Shown piece by piece: positions 45,850-52,942 of a stretch of DNA of 64,000 nucleotides (position 1 is the first letter of the stretch; every line of letters begins with the position of its first letter). Position numbers and translations under genes: made by a program. This DNA is from Brachybacterium sp. UMB0905 (GTDB lineage: Bacteria > Actinomycetota > Actinomycetes > Actinomycetales > Dermabacteraceae): contig NZ_PNHL01000008.1 in NCBI RefSeq assembly GCF_002871795.1, positions 126,178-190,177 of the forward strand, read 5' to 3'. The notes below the pieces were generated by a model. It saw only the letters and a list, made by a program, of their open reading frames with translations, was not told the origin of the DNA and made no database searches.

Positions 45850-46842
45850 TCAGTGTGCTCCCTGGGTGATGCGGGTGCGGACGAGGGCGCGCAGCCTCAC
45901 GGAGGCGGCGCGGGAGTTGGTCTCGCGCTCGTGGGCGTCCGCCTGCCGGGCGCCGCGCACGAGTGGGCTGAAGGTGGGGCGGTGCTCCTCGAGCTCGACC
46001 GGCAGGCCGGGCGGCGCGCTGGAGCGGGTGCGGCGCGCGAACGCCGTTTTGACCAGGCGATCCTCACCGGAGTGGTAGGACTCCACGAGGATCCTGCCGT
46101 CGACCGCCAGGGCATCGAGGGCGGCCTCGAGCGCGGTGGCGAGGATCTCGAGCTCCGCGTTGACGGCGATGCGCAGCGCCTGGAACGTGCGCTTGGCCGG
46201 ATGGCCTCCGCTGGCCTTGGAGGCGGCGGGGATCGCGGCATCCAGCAGCTGCACGAGCTGTCCGCTGCGGGTGATCGGAGCGTGCTCGCGCTGGTCGACG
46301 ATGCGGCGGGCGATACGGCGGGCGAAGCGCTCATCCCCGTAGTCGCGCAGGATGCGCGCGAGCTCGGTCTCGTCGAGGTCGCGCAGCAGATCCGCGGCCG
46401 TGGGGCCGGTGGTGGGATCCATGCGCATGTCCAGCGGGGCGTCGGCGGCGTAGGAGAAGCCGCGCTCGGCGGTGTCGATCTGGAAGCTGGAGAGCCCCAG
46501 GTCCATCATGACGCCGTGGACGGCGGGGATCTGCAGGTCCGCGAGGACGTCGGGCAGCTGGTCGTAGGTGGCGTGCACGAGGGTGGCGCGCTCACCGACG
46601 CCGTCGTGGGCCAGGCGCTGCCGGGCGAGGTCCAGGGCCTGCGGGTCGCGGTCGATGCCGATCAGGCGGGCCTGCGGGCAGGCGCGCAGCACCTCGCTCG
46701 CGTGGCCGCCCATACCGAGGGTGGCATCCACGTGCACGGCGTCGGGGCGGTCGAGGGCGGGAGCGAGGAGCTGGACGCACTGCTCGAGCAGGACCGGGAC
46801 GTGGCGCTCAGCGGCCGTACGGCCGGCGGTGGTCGGTTCCAT
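45850..46842 (-). CDS. rsmH: 16S rRNA (cytosine-1402-N4)-methyltransferase
   Basis: 330 residues. SAM-dependent methyltransferase acting on the ribosomal P site. HVPVLLEQCVQLLAPAL, SAM motif HVDATLGMGGHASEVL (about 38-53), LIGIDRDPQALDLA, VMMDLGLSSFQIDTAERGFSY, PLDMRMDP, and the late SYHSGEDRLVK (family SFHSLEDR-like) are all present. Second gene of the cluster; 190 bp after mraZ and 1 bp before ftsL. Confidence 0.96.
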   Translation of the reverse strand: MEPTTAGRTAAERHVPVLLEQCVQLLAPALDRPDAVHVDATLGMGGHASEVLRACPQARLIGIDRDPQALDLARQRLAHDGVGERATLVHATYDQLPDVLADLQIPAVHGVMMDLGLSSFQIDTAERGFSYAADAPLDMRMDPTTGPTAADLLRDLDETELARILRDYGDERFARRIARRIVDQREHAPITRSGQLVQLLDAAIPAASKASGGHPAKRTFQALRIAVNAELEILATALEAALDALAVDGRILVESYHSGEDRLVKTAFARRTRSSAPPGLPVELEEHRPTFSPLVRGARQADAHERETNSRAASVRLRALVRTRITQGAH

Positions 46843-46947
46843 GTCCCCCCTTCCCTGGATCGTGCGTGCTGTGTGCTGATGGCAGTGCGCTCCGGTCGCC
46901 CGGAGCCGGTCCCGCGCTGCGGGGCGGGGCCGTCCTGCCAGATTCCC

Positions 46948-46997
46948 CGTCGTTCCCGACCCGCCACCGGGGAAGTTGCGTCGGGGCGGGAACGACG
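46948..46997 (-). terminator. Inverted repeat in the mraZ-rsmH gap
   Basis: Arms cgtcgttcccg (46948-46958) and cgggaacgacg (46987-46997), perfect over 11 bp, with a 28-base GC-rich loop. It lies 36 bases after the mraZ stop. Could attenuate readthrough from mraZ into rsmH or mark a processing site; no U-tract. Confidence 0.4.
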
Positions 46998-47032
46998 AGA
47001 GGTCTCACAGGACGGAGTTCGGGCTCTCGGGC

Positions 47033-47464
47033 TCAGAACAGGCCCGGGATCACCTCCTCGGAGGTCTCGGCGAAACCTTCCTCCTTCTGCTCGAGGTAGG
47101 TCTCCCAGGCCGGGAGCGACCAGATCTCGAGCCGGTCGAGAGCGCCGATGACGGCGCATTCCCGGTCCAGCCCCGCATAGGTGCGCAAGTGGCCCGGGAT
47201 GGTGATGCGGCCCTGCTTGTCCGGGATGACGTCCTCCGCGCCGGACAGCAGCACGCGCAGGTAGTCGCGGGTGCGCCGGTCGGTGGTGGGCGCCCGACGG
47301 GCCTCCTCGAGCTTCTGGCGGAACTCCATGAGCGGGTACACGGCGATGCAGTGCTCCTGCCCACGGGTCATGACCAGTCCCGAGGCGAGCTCGTCGCGGA
47401 ACTTGGCCGGGAAGATCAGGCGCCCTTTCTCGTCGAGCTTGGGCGTGAAGGTGCCGAGGAACAT
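47033..47464 (-). CDS. mraZ: Transcriptional regulator MraZ
   Basis: 143 residues, two AbrB-like half-domains: the first has [21 protein letters not shown] (about 6-26), the second has [19 protein letters not shown] (about 81-99), each with the conserved DxxGR/K core. MraZ forms rings that bind repeated TGGG boxes ahead of its own gene and represses the division/wall operon. Start ATG 47464 follows GAAGGAGG. Five TGGG boxes with 10-bp period lie 39-82 bases upstream. Confidence 0.96.
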   Translation of the reverse strand: MFLGTFTPKLDEKGRLIFPAKFRDELASGLVMTRGQEHCIAVYPLMEFRQKLEEARRAPTTDRRTRDYLRVLLSGAEDVIPDKQGRITIPGHLRTYAGLDRECAVIGALDRLEIWSLPAWETYLEQKEEGFAETSEEVIPGLF

Positions 47465-47502
47465 CCGCGACCTCCTTCACCCGCCGCGCACGGCGATCCG
47501 AG

Positions 47503-47546
47503 CCCATCTCCTCCCAACGCGCCCCACTTTACCCCACTCCTCCCCA
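47503..47546 (-). promoter_or_regulatory. mraZ: MraZ operator: five TGGG boxes at exact 10-bp intervals, overlapping a -10
   Basis: On the minus strand TGGG occurs at 47546, 47536, 47526, 47516 and 47506 (5' ends), giving a helical-turn-spaced array. The first three are GTGGGG. E. coli MraZ binds TGGGN repeats separated by 5-nt spacers, the same 10-bp period. A TAAAGT hexamer (47531-47526) inside the array is a plausible -10, so bound MraZ would block its own promoter. No good -35 seen. Confidence 0.8.
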
Positions 47547-47847
47547 CTAAAAGCCAGACCTTCCCGCGAACTGCCCGATTTCGGCTGCATCTTTGCAGGT
47601 CACGAGGGTGGGGAGAGGTGGAGGGAGATCCACGTCGCGTGGCGCAGATGGAGACAGTGCGGCGCCCTCACCGACCGCCTCCCCGCCGCTCTGAACGACC
47701 GGGCGCTCTCATCAGTGCAGGTCAGAAGCCCGCGGTGCAGGTATTGCGCGACGCGGGGAGTCCGGTGGAGGGATGGGGAGGGTCCCGGTGGAGGGATGTG
47801 GGGAATGGCGTGGAAAGGGCGAGCGGAGCTGCTCGCAGCGTGCACGA
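47547..47847. repeat. Gene-free region upstream of mraZ with GGTGGAGGG repeats
   Basis: About 300 bp with no supported gene. A 14-bp direct repeat ccggtggagggatg occurs at 47762-47775 and 47785-47798, and related G-rich purine blocks (gagggtggggagaggtggaggga, split around 47605-47627) recur. Plus-strand TGGGG occurs at 47610, 47774 and 47799, opposite in orientation to the MraZ boxes and irregularly spaced. Function not evident. Confidence 0.5.
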
Positions 47848-47882
47848 CGACGGCCCCGGCTCACAGGGAGCCGGGGCCGTCG
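47848..47882 (-). terminator. Strong hairpin terminator after the DUF3040 gene
   Basis: Perfect 15-bp stem (cgacggccccggctc at 47848-47862; partner 47868-47882) with a 5-base loop, 27 bases beyond the DUF3040 stop on the minus strand. It insulates the mraZ promoter from upstream transcription. Confidence 0.75.
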
Positions 47883-47909
47883 GGGTTCAGATGCTCAGCG
47901 CCGTCCGCG

Positions 47910-48329
47910 TCAGACGCGGCCGTCCTCATCAGCCCGCTTCTCCCAGCGCTCCTCCATGCGGCGCATGAAGCTGCCGGAATCTCCGCCGGGGGCGGGCGGA
48001 ATCTCGGGCCCTCCCCCGCCATCACCGCCGTCGGCGCTGTCGGCATCTTCGGCGGGGCTGCTCGGGGTGGTGACCGCCAGCACCGCTCCGCCCAACATGC
48101 CCAGGAAGGCGAGCACCCCGAGCCACACGGCGGGCAGAGAGACAGCCAGGACCAGCACACCGAGGCCGACGACCACGATGCCGAGACCCAGGAGGATGCG
48201 GCGGCCGCTGCGGCGGGAGGAGGGACGGCGGCGCTGCGGCGCAAAAGCACGGGCCAGTCGCGGATCGTCCGCGAACAGCTGGCGTTCCATCTCGTCGAGC
48301 ATCTTCTGCTCGTGCTCAGACAGCGGCAT
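47910..48329 (-). CDS. DUF3040 domain-containing membrane protein
   Basis: 139 residues. The DUF3040 signature opens the protein: MPLSEHEQKMLDEMERQLFADDPRLARAF. Then a basic stretch, two hydrophobic segments (about 45-62 and 66-86), and a Gly/Asp/Pro-rich acidic tail ending in a short helix (SFMRRMEERWEKR). The family is small, actinobacterial and uncharacterised; it is often near mraZ and dinB, as here. Confidence 0.92.
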   Translation of the reverse strand: MPLSEHEQKMLDEMERQLFADDPRLARAFAPQRRRPSSRRSGRRILLGLGIVVVGLGVLVLAVSLPAVWLGVLAFLGMLGGAVLAVTTPSSPAEDADSADGGDGGGGPEIPPAPGGDSGSFMRRMEERWEKRADEDGRV

Positions 48330-48406
48330 GGTCCCGCTCCTTGTCCCCGTCCTGCGCGCCCCGCGGGCGCCTTCGCGCCGTGACGGCTCAGGGCCGACAT
48401 CGGCGG

Positions 48407-49666
48407 TCAGTCCAGTTTAGGCCGTTCTGCTGAACGTTGTGAACCGTGCCCGGAAGCGGGCGGGTCCGCCGGAGTCACGGTGGAACCGCGGGCCAGGCTG
48501 CTGCGGCCGAAACGCTCGACCGCCTGGTCCATCGCAGCTTCCAGTTCGTGCCAGCCCGCCGACCTGCCGGTCAGCTCAGACTGGGCGAGCCCACCGGCAT
48601 GACGTTCGAGATGCGTGGCGCGCACACCGGCCAGGCGCACGCGCGGCATCGAGGCTCGCTCTCGCTCCCACAGCGCCACGACGTGCTCCCGCAGCCGTTC
48701 CCCGCTCGCGGTGGGCTGCTCGAGGGTCACCGAGCGGGTGATCGTGGTGCCGTCGGGGCTGCGCAGCTTCAGCACTGTCCCGCGGGCGATCAGTCCGCGC
48801 CGACGCAGGTCGCGGGCCACGTCGTCGGCCATGACCGTGAGGCGGCGGCGGACCTCGGCAGGGTCGGTGAGGTCCTCATCCCAGGTGCGCTCGGTGCCCA
48901 GCGAGCGGTCCCGCACCCGTCGGCCCAGGCCTGTGCGGTCGGTACCGTCGGCGATTCGGGCGATCTTAGGGGCGCGTGGCCCCAGCACCCGGGCGAGCGT
49001 CGAGAGCGGCAGCTCGCGCAGCTGCCCGATGGTGCGCACTCCGAGCTTCTCGAGCCCGGCCTGGGCGCGGGGTCCCACCCCGGAGATCACGCCGACCGGC
49101 AGCGGGGCGAGGAAGGCGGCGGTGCGCTGTGCAGGGACGATGAGCAGGCCATCAGGCTTGGCCTGAGCGGAGGCGATCTTCGCGACCGCCCGGGATACCG
49201 AGCCGCCCACGGAGCTGGGCAGCCCGAGCTCCTCGCGGATCCGCTGCCGCAGCAGGGCAGCAACCTGCTCCGGCGGGCCGAACAGACGCTGGGCGCCGCG
49301 CACATCAAGGAAGGCCTCATCGACGCTGATCTGTTCGACCTCTGCCACGACGGTGTGCAGCAGCTCCATCACCTGGGCGCTCACGCGGCGGTAGTGGTCG
49401 ATGCGCGGCGGCACGATGACGAGATCCGGGGCGAGGCGCCGCGCGGTCGACATGGGCATGGCCGAGCGGATGCCACGCTCGCGCGCTGGGTAGCTGGCGG
49501 CGGCGACGACGCCGCGGGCACCGGCCCCGCCCACGACCACCCGACGTCCCTGCAGCGCGGGGTCATCGCGCACCTCGATCGAGGCGAAGAAGGCATCCAT
49601 GTCCAGGTGGAGGATGCCCGGGATCTCTGTCCGGTCCTCGCCCGTACGAGCTGCCTGCATCGCCAC
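48407..49666 (-). CDS. dinB: DNA polymerase IV (Y-family)
   Basis: 419 residues. Error-prone translesion polymerase. Catalytic carboxylates in HLDMDAFFASIE (Asp in motif I) and ISVDEAFLDV (Asp-Glu); YPARERGIRSAMPM finger motif; helix-hairpin-helix GVISGVGPRAQAGLEKLGVRTIGQL; and the little-finger domain LRSPDGTTITRSVTLEQPT. No beta-clamp QL-type motif is clear at the C-terminus (…SQRSAERPKLD). The start may be Met1 or Met3. No LexA-type box was seen upstream. Confidence 0.94.
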   Translation of the reverse strand: MAMQAARTGEDRTEIPGILHLDMDAFFASIEVRDDPALQGRRVVVGGAGARGVVAAASYPARERGIRSAMPMSTARRLAPDLVIVPPRIDHYRRVSAQVMELLHTVVAEVEQISVDEAFLDVRGAQRLFGPPEQVAALLRQRIREELGLPSSVGGSVSRAVAKIASAQAKPDGLLIVPAQRTAAFLAPLPVGVISGVGPRAQAGLEKLGVRTIGQLRELPLSTLARVLGPRAPKIARIADGTDRTGLGRRVRDRSLGTERTWDEDLTDPAEVRRRLTVMADDVARDLRRRGLIARGTVLKLRSPDGTTITRSVTLEQPTASGERLREHVVALWERERASMPRVRLAGVRATHLERHAGGLAQSELTGRSAGWHELEAAMDQAVERFGRSSLARGSTVTPADPPASGHGSQRSAERPKLD

Positions 49667-49711
49667 CTCCCTGAACCCGCACTGTACCGGGTGTGTGCAG
49701 CGCGCCCGCGA

Positions 49712-50194
49712 TTACTCGGCGGTGAGTTCGGCCAGCGGAGCCGGCAGCTCCTCGACCAGCCGGGCGGCGACCTGGTCCAGGTGGGCGGCGGTCAGCCTCA
49801 GATGCTCCGTCAGCAGCTGCGGGTCAGGGCGGGCTCCCGGTGCACGGTCCAGGCGCTCGCGTTCGGCGACCATCGGGGCGGCCTGCTCGGCACGATCGGC
49901 ATCGGCTCCCCCGAGGCGCGCGAGGGCATCCCACACGTTCAAGGGCAGGCGACGGCGCCGGGCCCGATTGGCGCGGGCGGCGATCACGCCGGCGCCGCGC
50001 AGTGCGGCGCGGTGGACCAGCTCGAAGGCCTCCCGCGGATCGCTGTGCTGTAGGCGCTCGCCCTCGGCCAGGAGAGCGCGGGCACGGTCGAGGTCCGCCT
50101 GATCCTGGTCCAGACGGGACAGCAGCAGGCGCAGCGGGACCGTCGCGACACCGGATGCCGAAGCGCGGGCTCCTCGGGTGCGGATGGCGCTCAT
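49712..50194 (-). CDS. SAV_6107-type HEPN domain protein
   Basis: 160 residues, all-helical. Fits the SAV_6107 HEPN family found next to dinB in actinobacteria: LSRLDQDQADLDRARALL, then ELVHRAALRGAGVIAARANRARRRRLPLNVWDALARLG (about 58-95), then a C-terminal helix with HLDQVAARLV. HEPN proteins are often RNA-binding or RNase-like; a canonical Rx4-6H nuclease motif is not seen. Start ATG 50194 has AAGGAGG 4 bases away, the best ribosome-binding site nearby; an extension to 50962 is antisense to the next gene and rejected. Confidence 0.75.
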   Translation of the reverse strand: MSAIRTRGARASASGVATVPLRLLLSRLDQDQADLDRARALLAEGERLQHSDPREAFELVHRAALRGAGVIAARANRARRRRLPLNVWDALARLGGADADRAEQAAPMVAERERLDRAPGARPDPQLLTEHLRLTAAHLDQVAARLVEELPAPLAELTAE

Positions 50195-50389
50195 GTCTCC
50201 TCCTTCTGGGCTGGGCCTGTGCTCGACGGGTCTGGGGGCGGTGATGGCCATCGGCCGGGGCGATCCGTGGTCGCGTTCCGTGCTGTGCACGCTATGCGCG
50301 GGGTGTGACAGACGAGGTGCCAGAGCGCGGATTGTGGATGACGCACCGTTGTGGAGGAGAGGTGCGGACCGCTCCGCTGCGACGCGCTC

Positions 50390-50395
50390 TACAGT
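50390..50395 (+). promoter_or_regulatory. -10 hexamer placing the start point at the ATG (leaderless mRNA candidate)
   Basis: TACAGT followed by ggggcg and then ATG at 50402: only 6 bases between -10 and start codon, and no Shine-Dalgarno there. The tetR gene shows the same layout (TAGAGT, ggggcc, ATG). Confidence 0.45.
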
Positions 50396-50401
50396 GGGGC
50401 G

Positions 50402-51259
50402 ATGCCCCGCCGTGACCGCCCGCGCCGCACCAGCTTCGTCAGCCTCGGGCCGCTCGAGACCCCGATCCCGATCTCGACCGGCACCGCGCGCCTGAGCGTC
50501 GAGAACGACGGCTCCGTGCTGCTGGAGGTCAACGGCGTGCCCTCCTCCCATCTGCATCCCGAGCCGGAACACCTGGTGTTCGAGTACATGCGCTGGATGC
50601 TGCTGGTGATCGACCGGCACCTGGGGCTCTCCCCCGCCGATGGCGCATCCTCCGCCGCCGGTTCCGCGCGCAGCGCCGCGCAGATCGCGCACCTCGGCGG
50701 GGGCGGCTGCTCCCTGCCGCGTGCGATCACAGCCCGTCACCCGGCCTCCCGGCAGGTCGTCGTGGAGGTCGATGAGCTGTTGGCTCAGCAGGTGCGCACA
50801 TGGTTCGATCTGCCGCGCTCCCCACAGCTGCGCCTGCGCATCGAGGATGCCGCGACCGCCCTGGCCGCCTGGCGGGAGGACCGCTTCGATGTGCTCGTGC
50901 GCGATGTGTTCGTCGGCGCGACGACACCGTCCTCGCTCACCTCGCTGGAGGCGGCGTGCCACGTCTCACGGGTGCTGCGGCCCGGCGGGATCTACCTCGC
51001 TAACTGCGCGGCCCCACCCGGCAGCGGGCTGATGGCCGATGAGGTGGCCACGCTCAGCGAGGTCTTCACCCACGTCGGCGTGATCGCTGAGCCGGCGCAC
51101 CTCAGCGGCAAGCGGCGCGGCAACTGCGTGCTGCTGGCCTCCCAGGCCGAGCTGCCGGACGGGATCGATCGGGACCTGCGCTCCGACGCGGTCTCCGTAC
51201 GCCTTGCCCCGCGCGCCCAGGTCCAGGCGCTGGCGCGCGAGGGCCGGGTGCTGGGCTGA
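50402..51259 (+). CDS. Spermidine synthase-like SAM-binding protein
   Basis: 285 residues. Aminopropyltransferase/methyltransferase fold: beta-strand region PIPISTGTARLSVENDGSVLLEVNGVPSSHLHPEPEHLVFEYMRWMLL, then a glycine-rich loop HLGGGGCSLPRAI (about 98-110; relatives have GGGA), acidic end of strand 2 in VVVEVDELLAQQVRTWF, DAATALAAWREDRFDVLVRDVF (site of the catalytic-type Asp), and LSSLEAACHVSRVLRPGGIYLAN-like segment. Polyamine activity is not assured; many actinobacterial members are of unknown substrate. Terminates at a strong hairpin shared with the cold-shock gene. Confidence 0.85.
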   Translation: MPRRDRPRRTSFVSLGPLETPIPISTGTARLSVENDGSVLLEVNGVPSSHLHPEPEHLVFEYMRWMLLVIDRHLGLSPADGASSAAGSARSAAQIAHLGGGGCSLPRAITARHPASRQVVVEVDELLAQQVRTWFDLPRSPQLRLRIEDAATALAAWREDRFDVLVRDVFVGATTPSSLTSLEAACHVSRVLRPGGIYLANCAAPPGSGLMADEVATLSEVFTHVGVIAEPAHLSGKRRGNCVLLASQAELPDGIDRDLRSDAVSVRLAPRAQVQALAREGRVLG

Positions 51260-51267
51260 GCATGCGA

Positions 51268-51304
51268 ACGGCCCGGCCAGAGCGGGATGCTCTGGCCGGG
51301 CCGT
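51268..51304. terminator. Bidirectional hairpin terminator between spermidine synthase-like and csp genes
   Basis: Perfect 16-bp stem acggcccggccagagc (51268-51283) / partner 51289-51304 with a 5-base loop, between convergent genes. Confidence 0.78.
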
Positions 51305-51330
51305 GATGCTCGTCCCGAAGGACGCAGAGA

Positions 51331-51534
51331 TCAGAGCGGGCGGACCTGCTCGGCCTGCGGGCCCTTATCTCCCTGCGTCACCTCGAACTCCACACGCTGG
51401 CCCTCGTCCAGCGAGCGGTAGCCGTCCATGTCGATCTTGCTGTGATGCACGAAGACGTCAGCGCCGCCCCCGTCGATCTCGATGAAGCCGTAGCCCTTCT
51501 CGGCGTTGAACCACTTGACCGAGCCCTGTGCCAT
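51331..51534 (-). CDS. Cold-shock protein, CspA family
   Basis: 67 residues. Single-stranded nucleic-acid-binding OB fold. RNP1 KGYGFIEI (about 15-22) and RNP2 VFVHHSKI (about 29-36) are both present; starts [13 protein letters not shown] and ends [10 protein letters not shown], as in actinobacterial CspA. Start ATG 51534 has AAGGTG 6 bases before it; an in-frame GTG three codons upstream overlaps that site. Preceded by nearly 280 bp without another gene. Confidence 0.96.
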   Translation of the reverse strand: MAQGSVKWFNAEKGYGFIEIDGGGADVFVHHSKIDMDGYRSLDEGQRVEFEVTQGDKGPQAEQVRPL

Positions 51535-51816
51535 ACCTGTCACCTTCTGTGTCGTCCATCATCGGTCGCCTGGCGCGACCGCGGTGCCGCGTGAAGCCGT
51601 CCCCCGCAACAGCGGGTGGCGCATTGGTGCTCACCGCACAGGGATGCCGAAGCACCCGTGACGGACCGTCCTGCTGGAACTGCATCACCGCAACGCCGTC
51701 CATTCTGTCACGGCCGTGGCCTCCTTCACAGTGCGGAAGCTTCTCCGCGGTCACGAAGGAATAACGAACCGGCCGACGGGTGACCTGCCGGAGACATCGG
51801 CCCACGACCCGCGCGC
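51535..51816 (-). promoter_or_regulatory. Long csp upstream region
   Basis: 282 bp between the PAC2 gene end and csp start. A CAGAAT hexamer on the minus strand (forward attctg, 51712-51717) is a weak -10 candidate and would give a leader of about 170 nt, in keeping with structured cold-shock leaders. No small gene supported; a frame here is antisense and lacks signals. Confidence 0.35.
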
Positions 51817-52785
51817 TCAGCGGCCGCGCAGATCCTCCGGGCCGCCCTGGTCGTGATCGGCCAGGAAGCGCTCGAAGTGCTCGCCGATCTCATCGGCCGT
51901 GGGCAGATCCATCGTGGTCGCCAGCGGCGAATCCCCGTCGGAGTTCGCCACGGCGTCGTACTGCTCCTCGAGCGCGGCGACAATCTGGCGCACTTCGGCG
52001 TTCTGCTCCACAGTGGCCTGCAGCGCCGCAGCCGCCGCATCGGTCAGGTCCCCCAGATGCACGAGCGGCAGATCCAGCTCGGCGGCCTCGCTCACCCGGC
52101 GCAGCAGCGCCAGCGCCCCGGCCGGGAAGTCGGTGCGCGTGAGGTAGTGCGGGACCTGCGCGGCATACCCCATCGCGGGATGCCCGGCCCGGCCCAGGCG
52201 ATGCTCCAGCAGCGCGCTGAAAGCTGCCGGCAGCACAAGCTCCACCCCGTCGGGATCCGGTCCGGTGCCCGGGGCGGGGGTGGCCCCGCTGCCCGGGCGG
52301 CCCAGCAGCTCCGGGTCATTGGCGTGGGCGAACAGGCCGATGGGCCGCGTGTGCGGCACCGCCATCGGCACCGCCTGCATGCCCACCACGCGCTCCACCT
52401 CGAAGTACTCCACGAGGTCGATAAGCGCCTCGGTGAGGCGCACCCACTGCAGGTCCGGTTCGGGCCCGGCGAGAAACAGGAACGGGCGGTCCGCCTCGTC
52501 GTACATGAGCGAGAGGGTCAGCTCCGGCAGGCCCACCTCGGTGTACGAGGTGCCATCGAACGTGGCCTGGGGGCGGGCGCCGCGGTAATCGATCAGCTCA
52601 TCGGTGTCGAAGGTCACCAAGGGCAGGGTGCGCAGCTCATCGCGCAGATACTCGGCGGCGATACGGCAGGCACCACCGGCGTCCACCATCCCGGGCAGCG
52701 CATGCACGAGGGTCAGCCCGGTGCGGGGCACTGCCTGCAGCACCTCGCTGCTCTCGAAGCGGTAGAGGTCACGAGGGTCGCGCAC
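51817..52785 (-). CDS. PAC2 family protein (proteasome assembly chaperone-like)
   Basis: 322 residues. PAC2 fold: VLQAVPRTGLTLVHALPGMVDAGGACRIAAEYL at the N-terminus, LVTFDTDELIDYRGARPQATFDG, LFLAGPEPDLQWVRLTEALI, and the later VGMQAVPMAVPHTRPIGLFAHAN. C-terminal helices (AALQATVEQNAEVRQIVAALEEQYDA). The family is common in actinobacteria; its role beside the proteasome is not established. Start chosen as GTG 52785 because AGGGAGGAG stands 6 bases before it and homology begins there; a longer frame to 52941 is possible but lacks a site. Divergent from helD. Confidence 0.88.
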   Translation of the reverse strand: MRDPRDLYRFESSEVLQAVPRTGLTLVHALPGMVDAGGACRIAAEYLRDELRTLPLVTFDTDELIDYRGARPQATFDGTSYTEVGLPELTLSLMYDEADRPFLFLAGPEPDLQWVRLTEALIDLVEYFEVERVVGMQAVPMAVPHTRPIGLFAHANDPELLGRPGSGATPAPGTGPDPDGVELVLPAAFSALLEHRLGRAGHPAMGYAAQVPHYLTRTDFPAGALALLRRVSEAAELDLPLVHLGDLTDAAAAALQATVEQNAEVRQIVAALEEQYDAVANSDGDSPLATTMDLPTADEIGEHFERFLADHDQGGPEDLRGR

Positions 52786-52942
52786 GATCCACTCCTCCCT
52801 GCTGGTCGGCCTGACGAACGGCACCTGATGGCACACGCTCACAGGCCTGTCCACCATAATGGACCACTGCGCTCCGCCGCCGATCCGTGCGATCGCGGGG
52901 GGCGGACGCCGCCAGGACCACCTCGCTGAGGGGAGCAGCACC
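52786..52942. promoter_or_regulatory. Divergent PAC2-helD promoter region
   Basis: 157 bp. The only AT-rich spot is ccataatgg at 52852-52862 framed by gtcca/tggac half-sites (52849-52863). CATAAT (52855-52860, plus) or CATTAT (minus) could serve as -10 for either gene, so the two may be mutually exclusive. No rifamycin-associated element matching GGGGCTTGC-type half sites was seen. Confidence 0.35.

Noticed and set aside
48330..48406. LexA box before dinB or DUF3040
   Set aside because: No TCGAAC-N4-GTTCGA-like site found in the short gaps around dinB.
49712..50962. 416-residue extension of the HEPN gene
   Set aside because: Upstream part is antisense to the spermidine synthase-like gene; ATG 50194 has a near-perfect ribosome-binding site.
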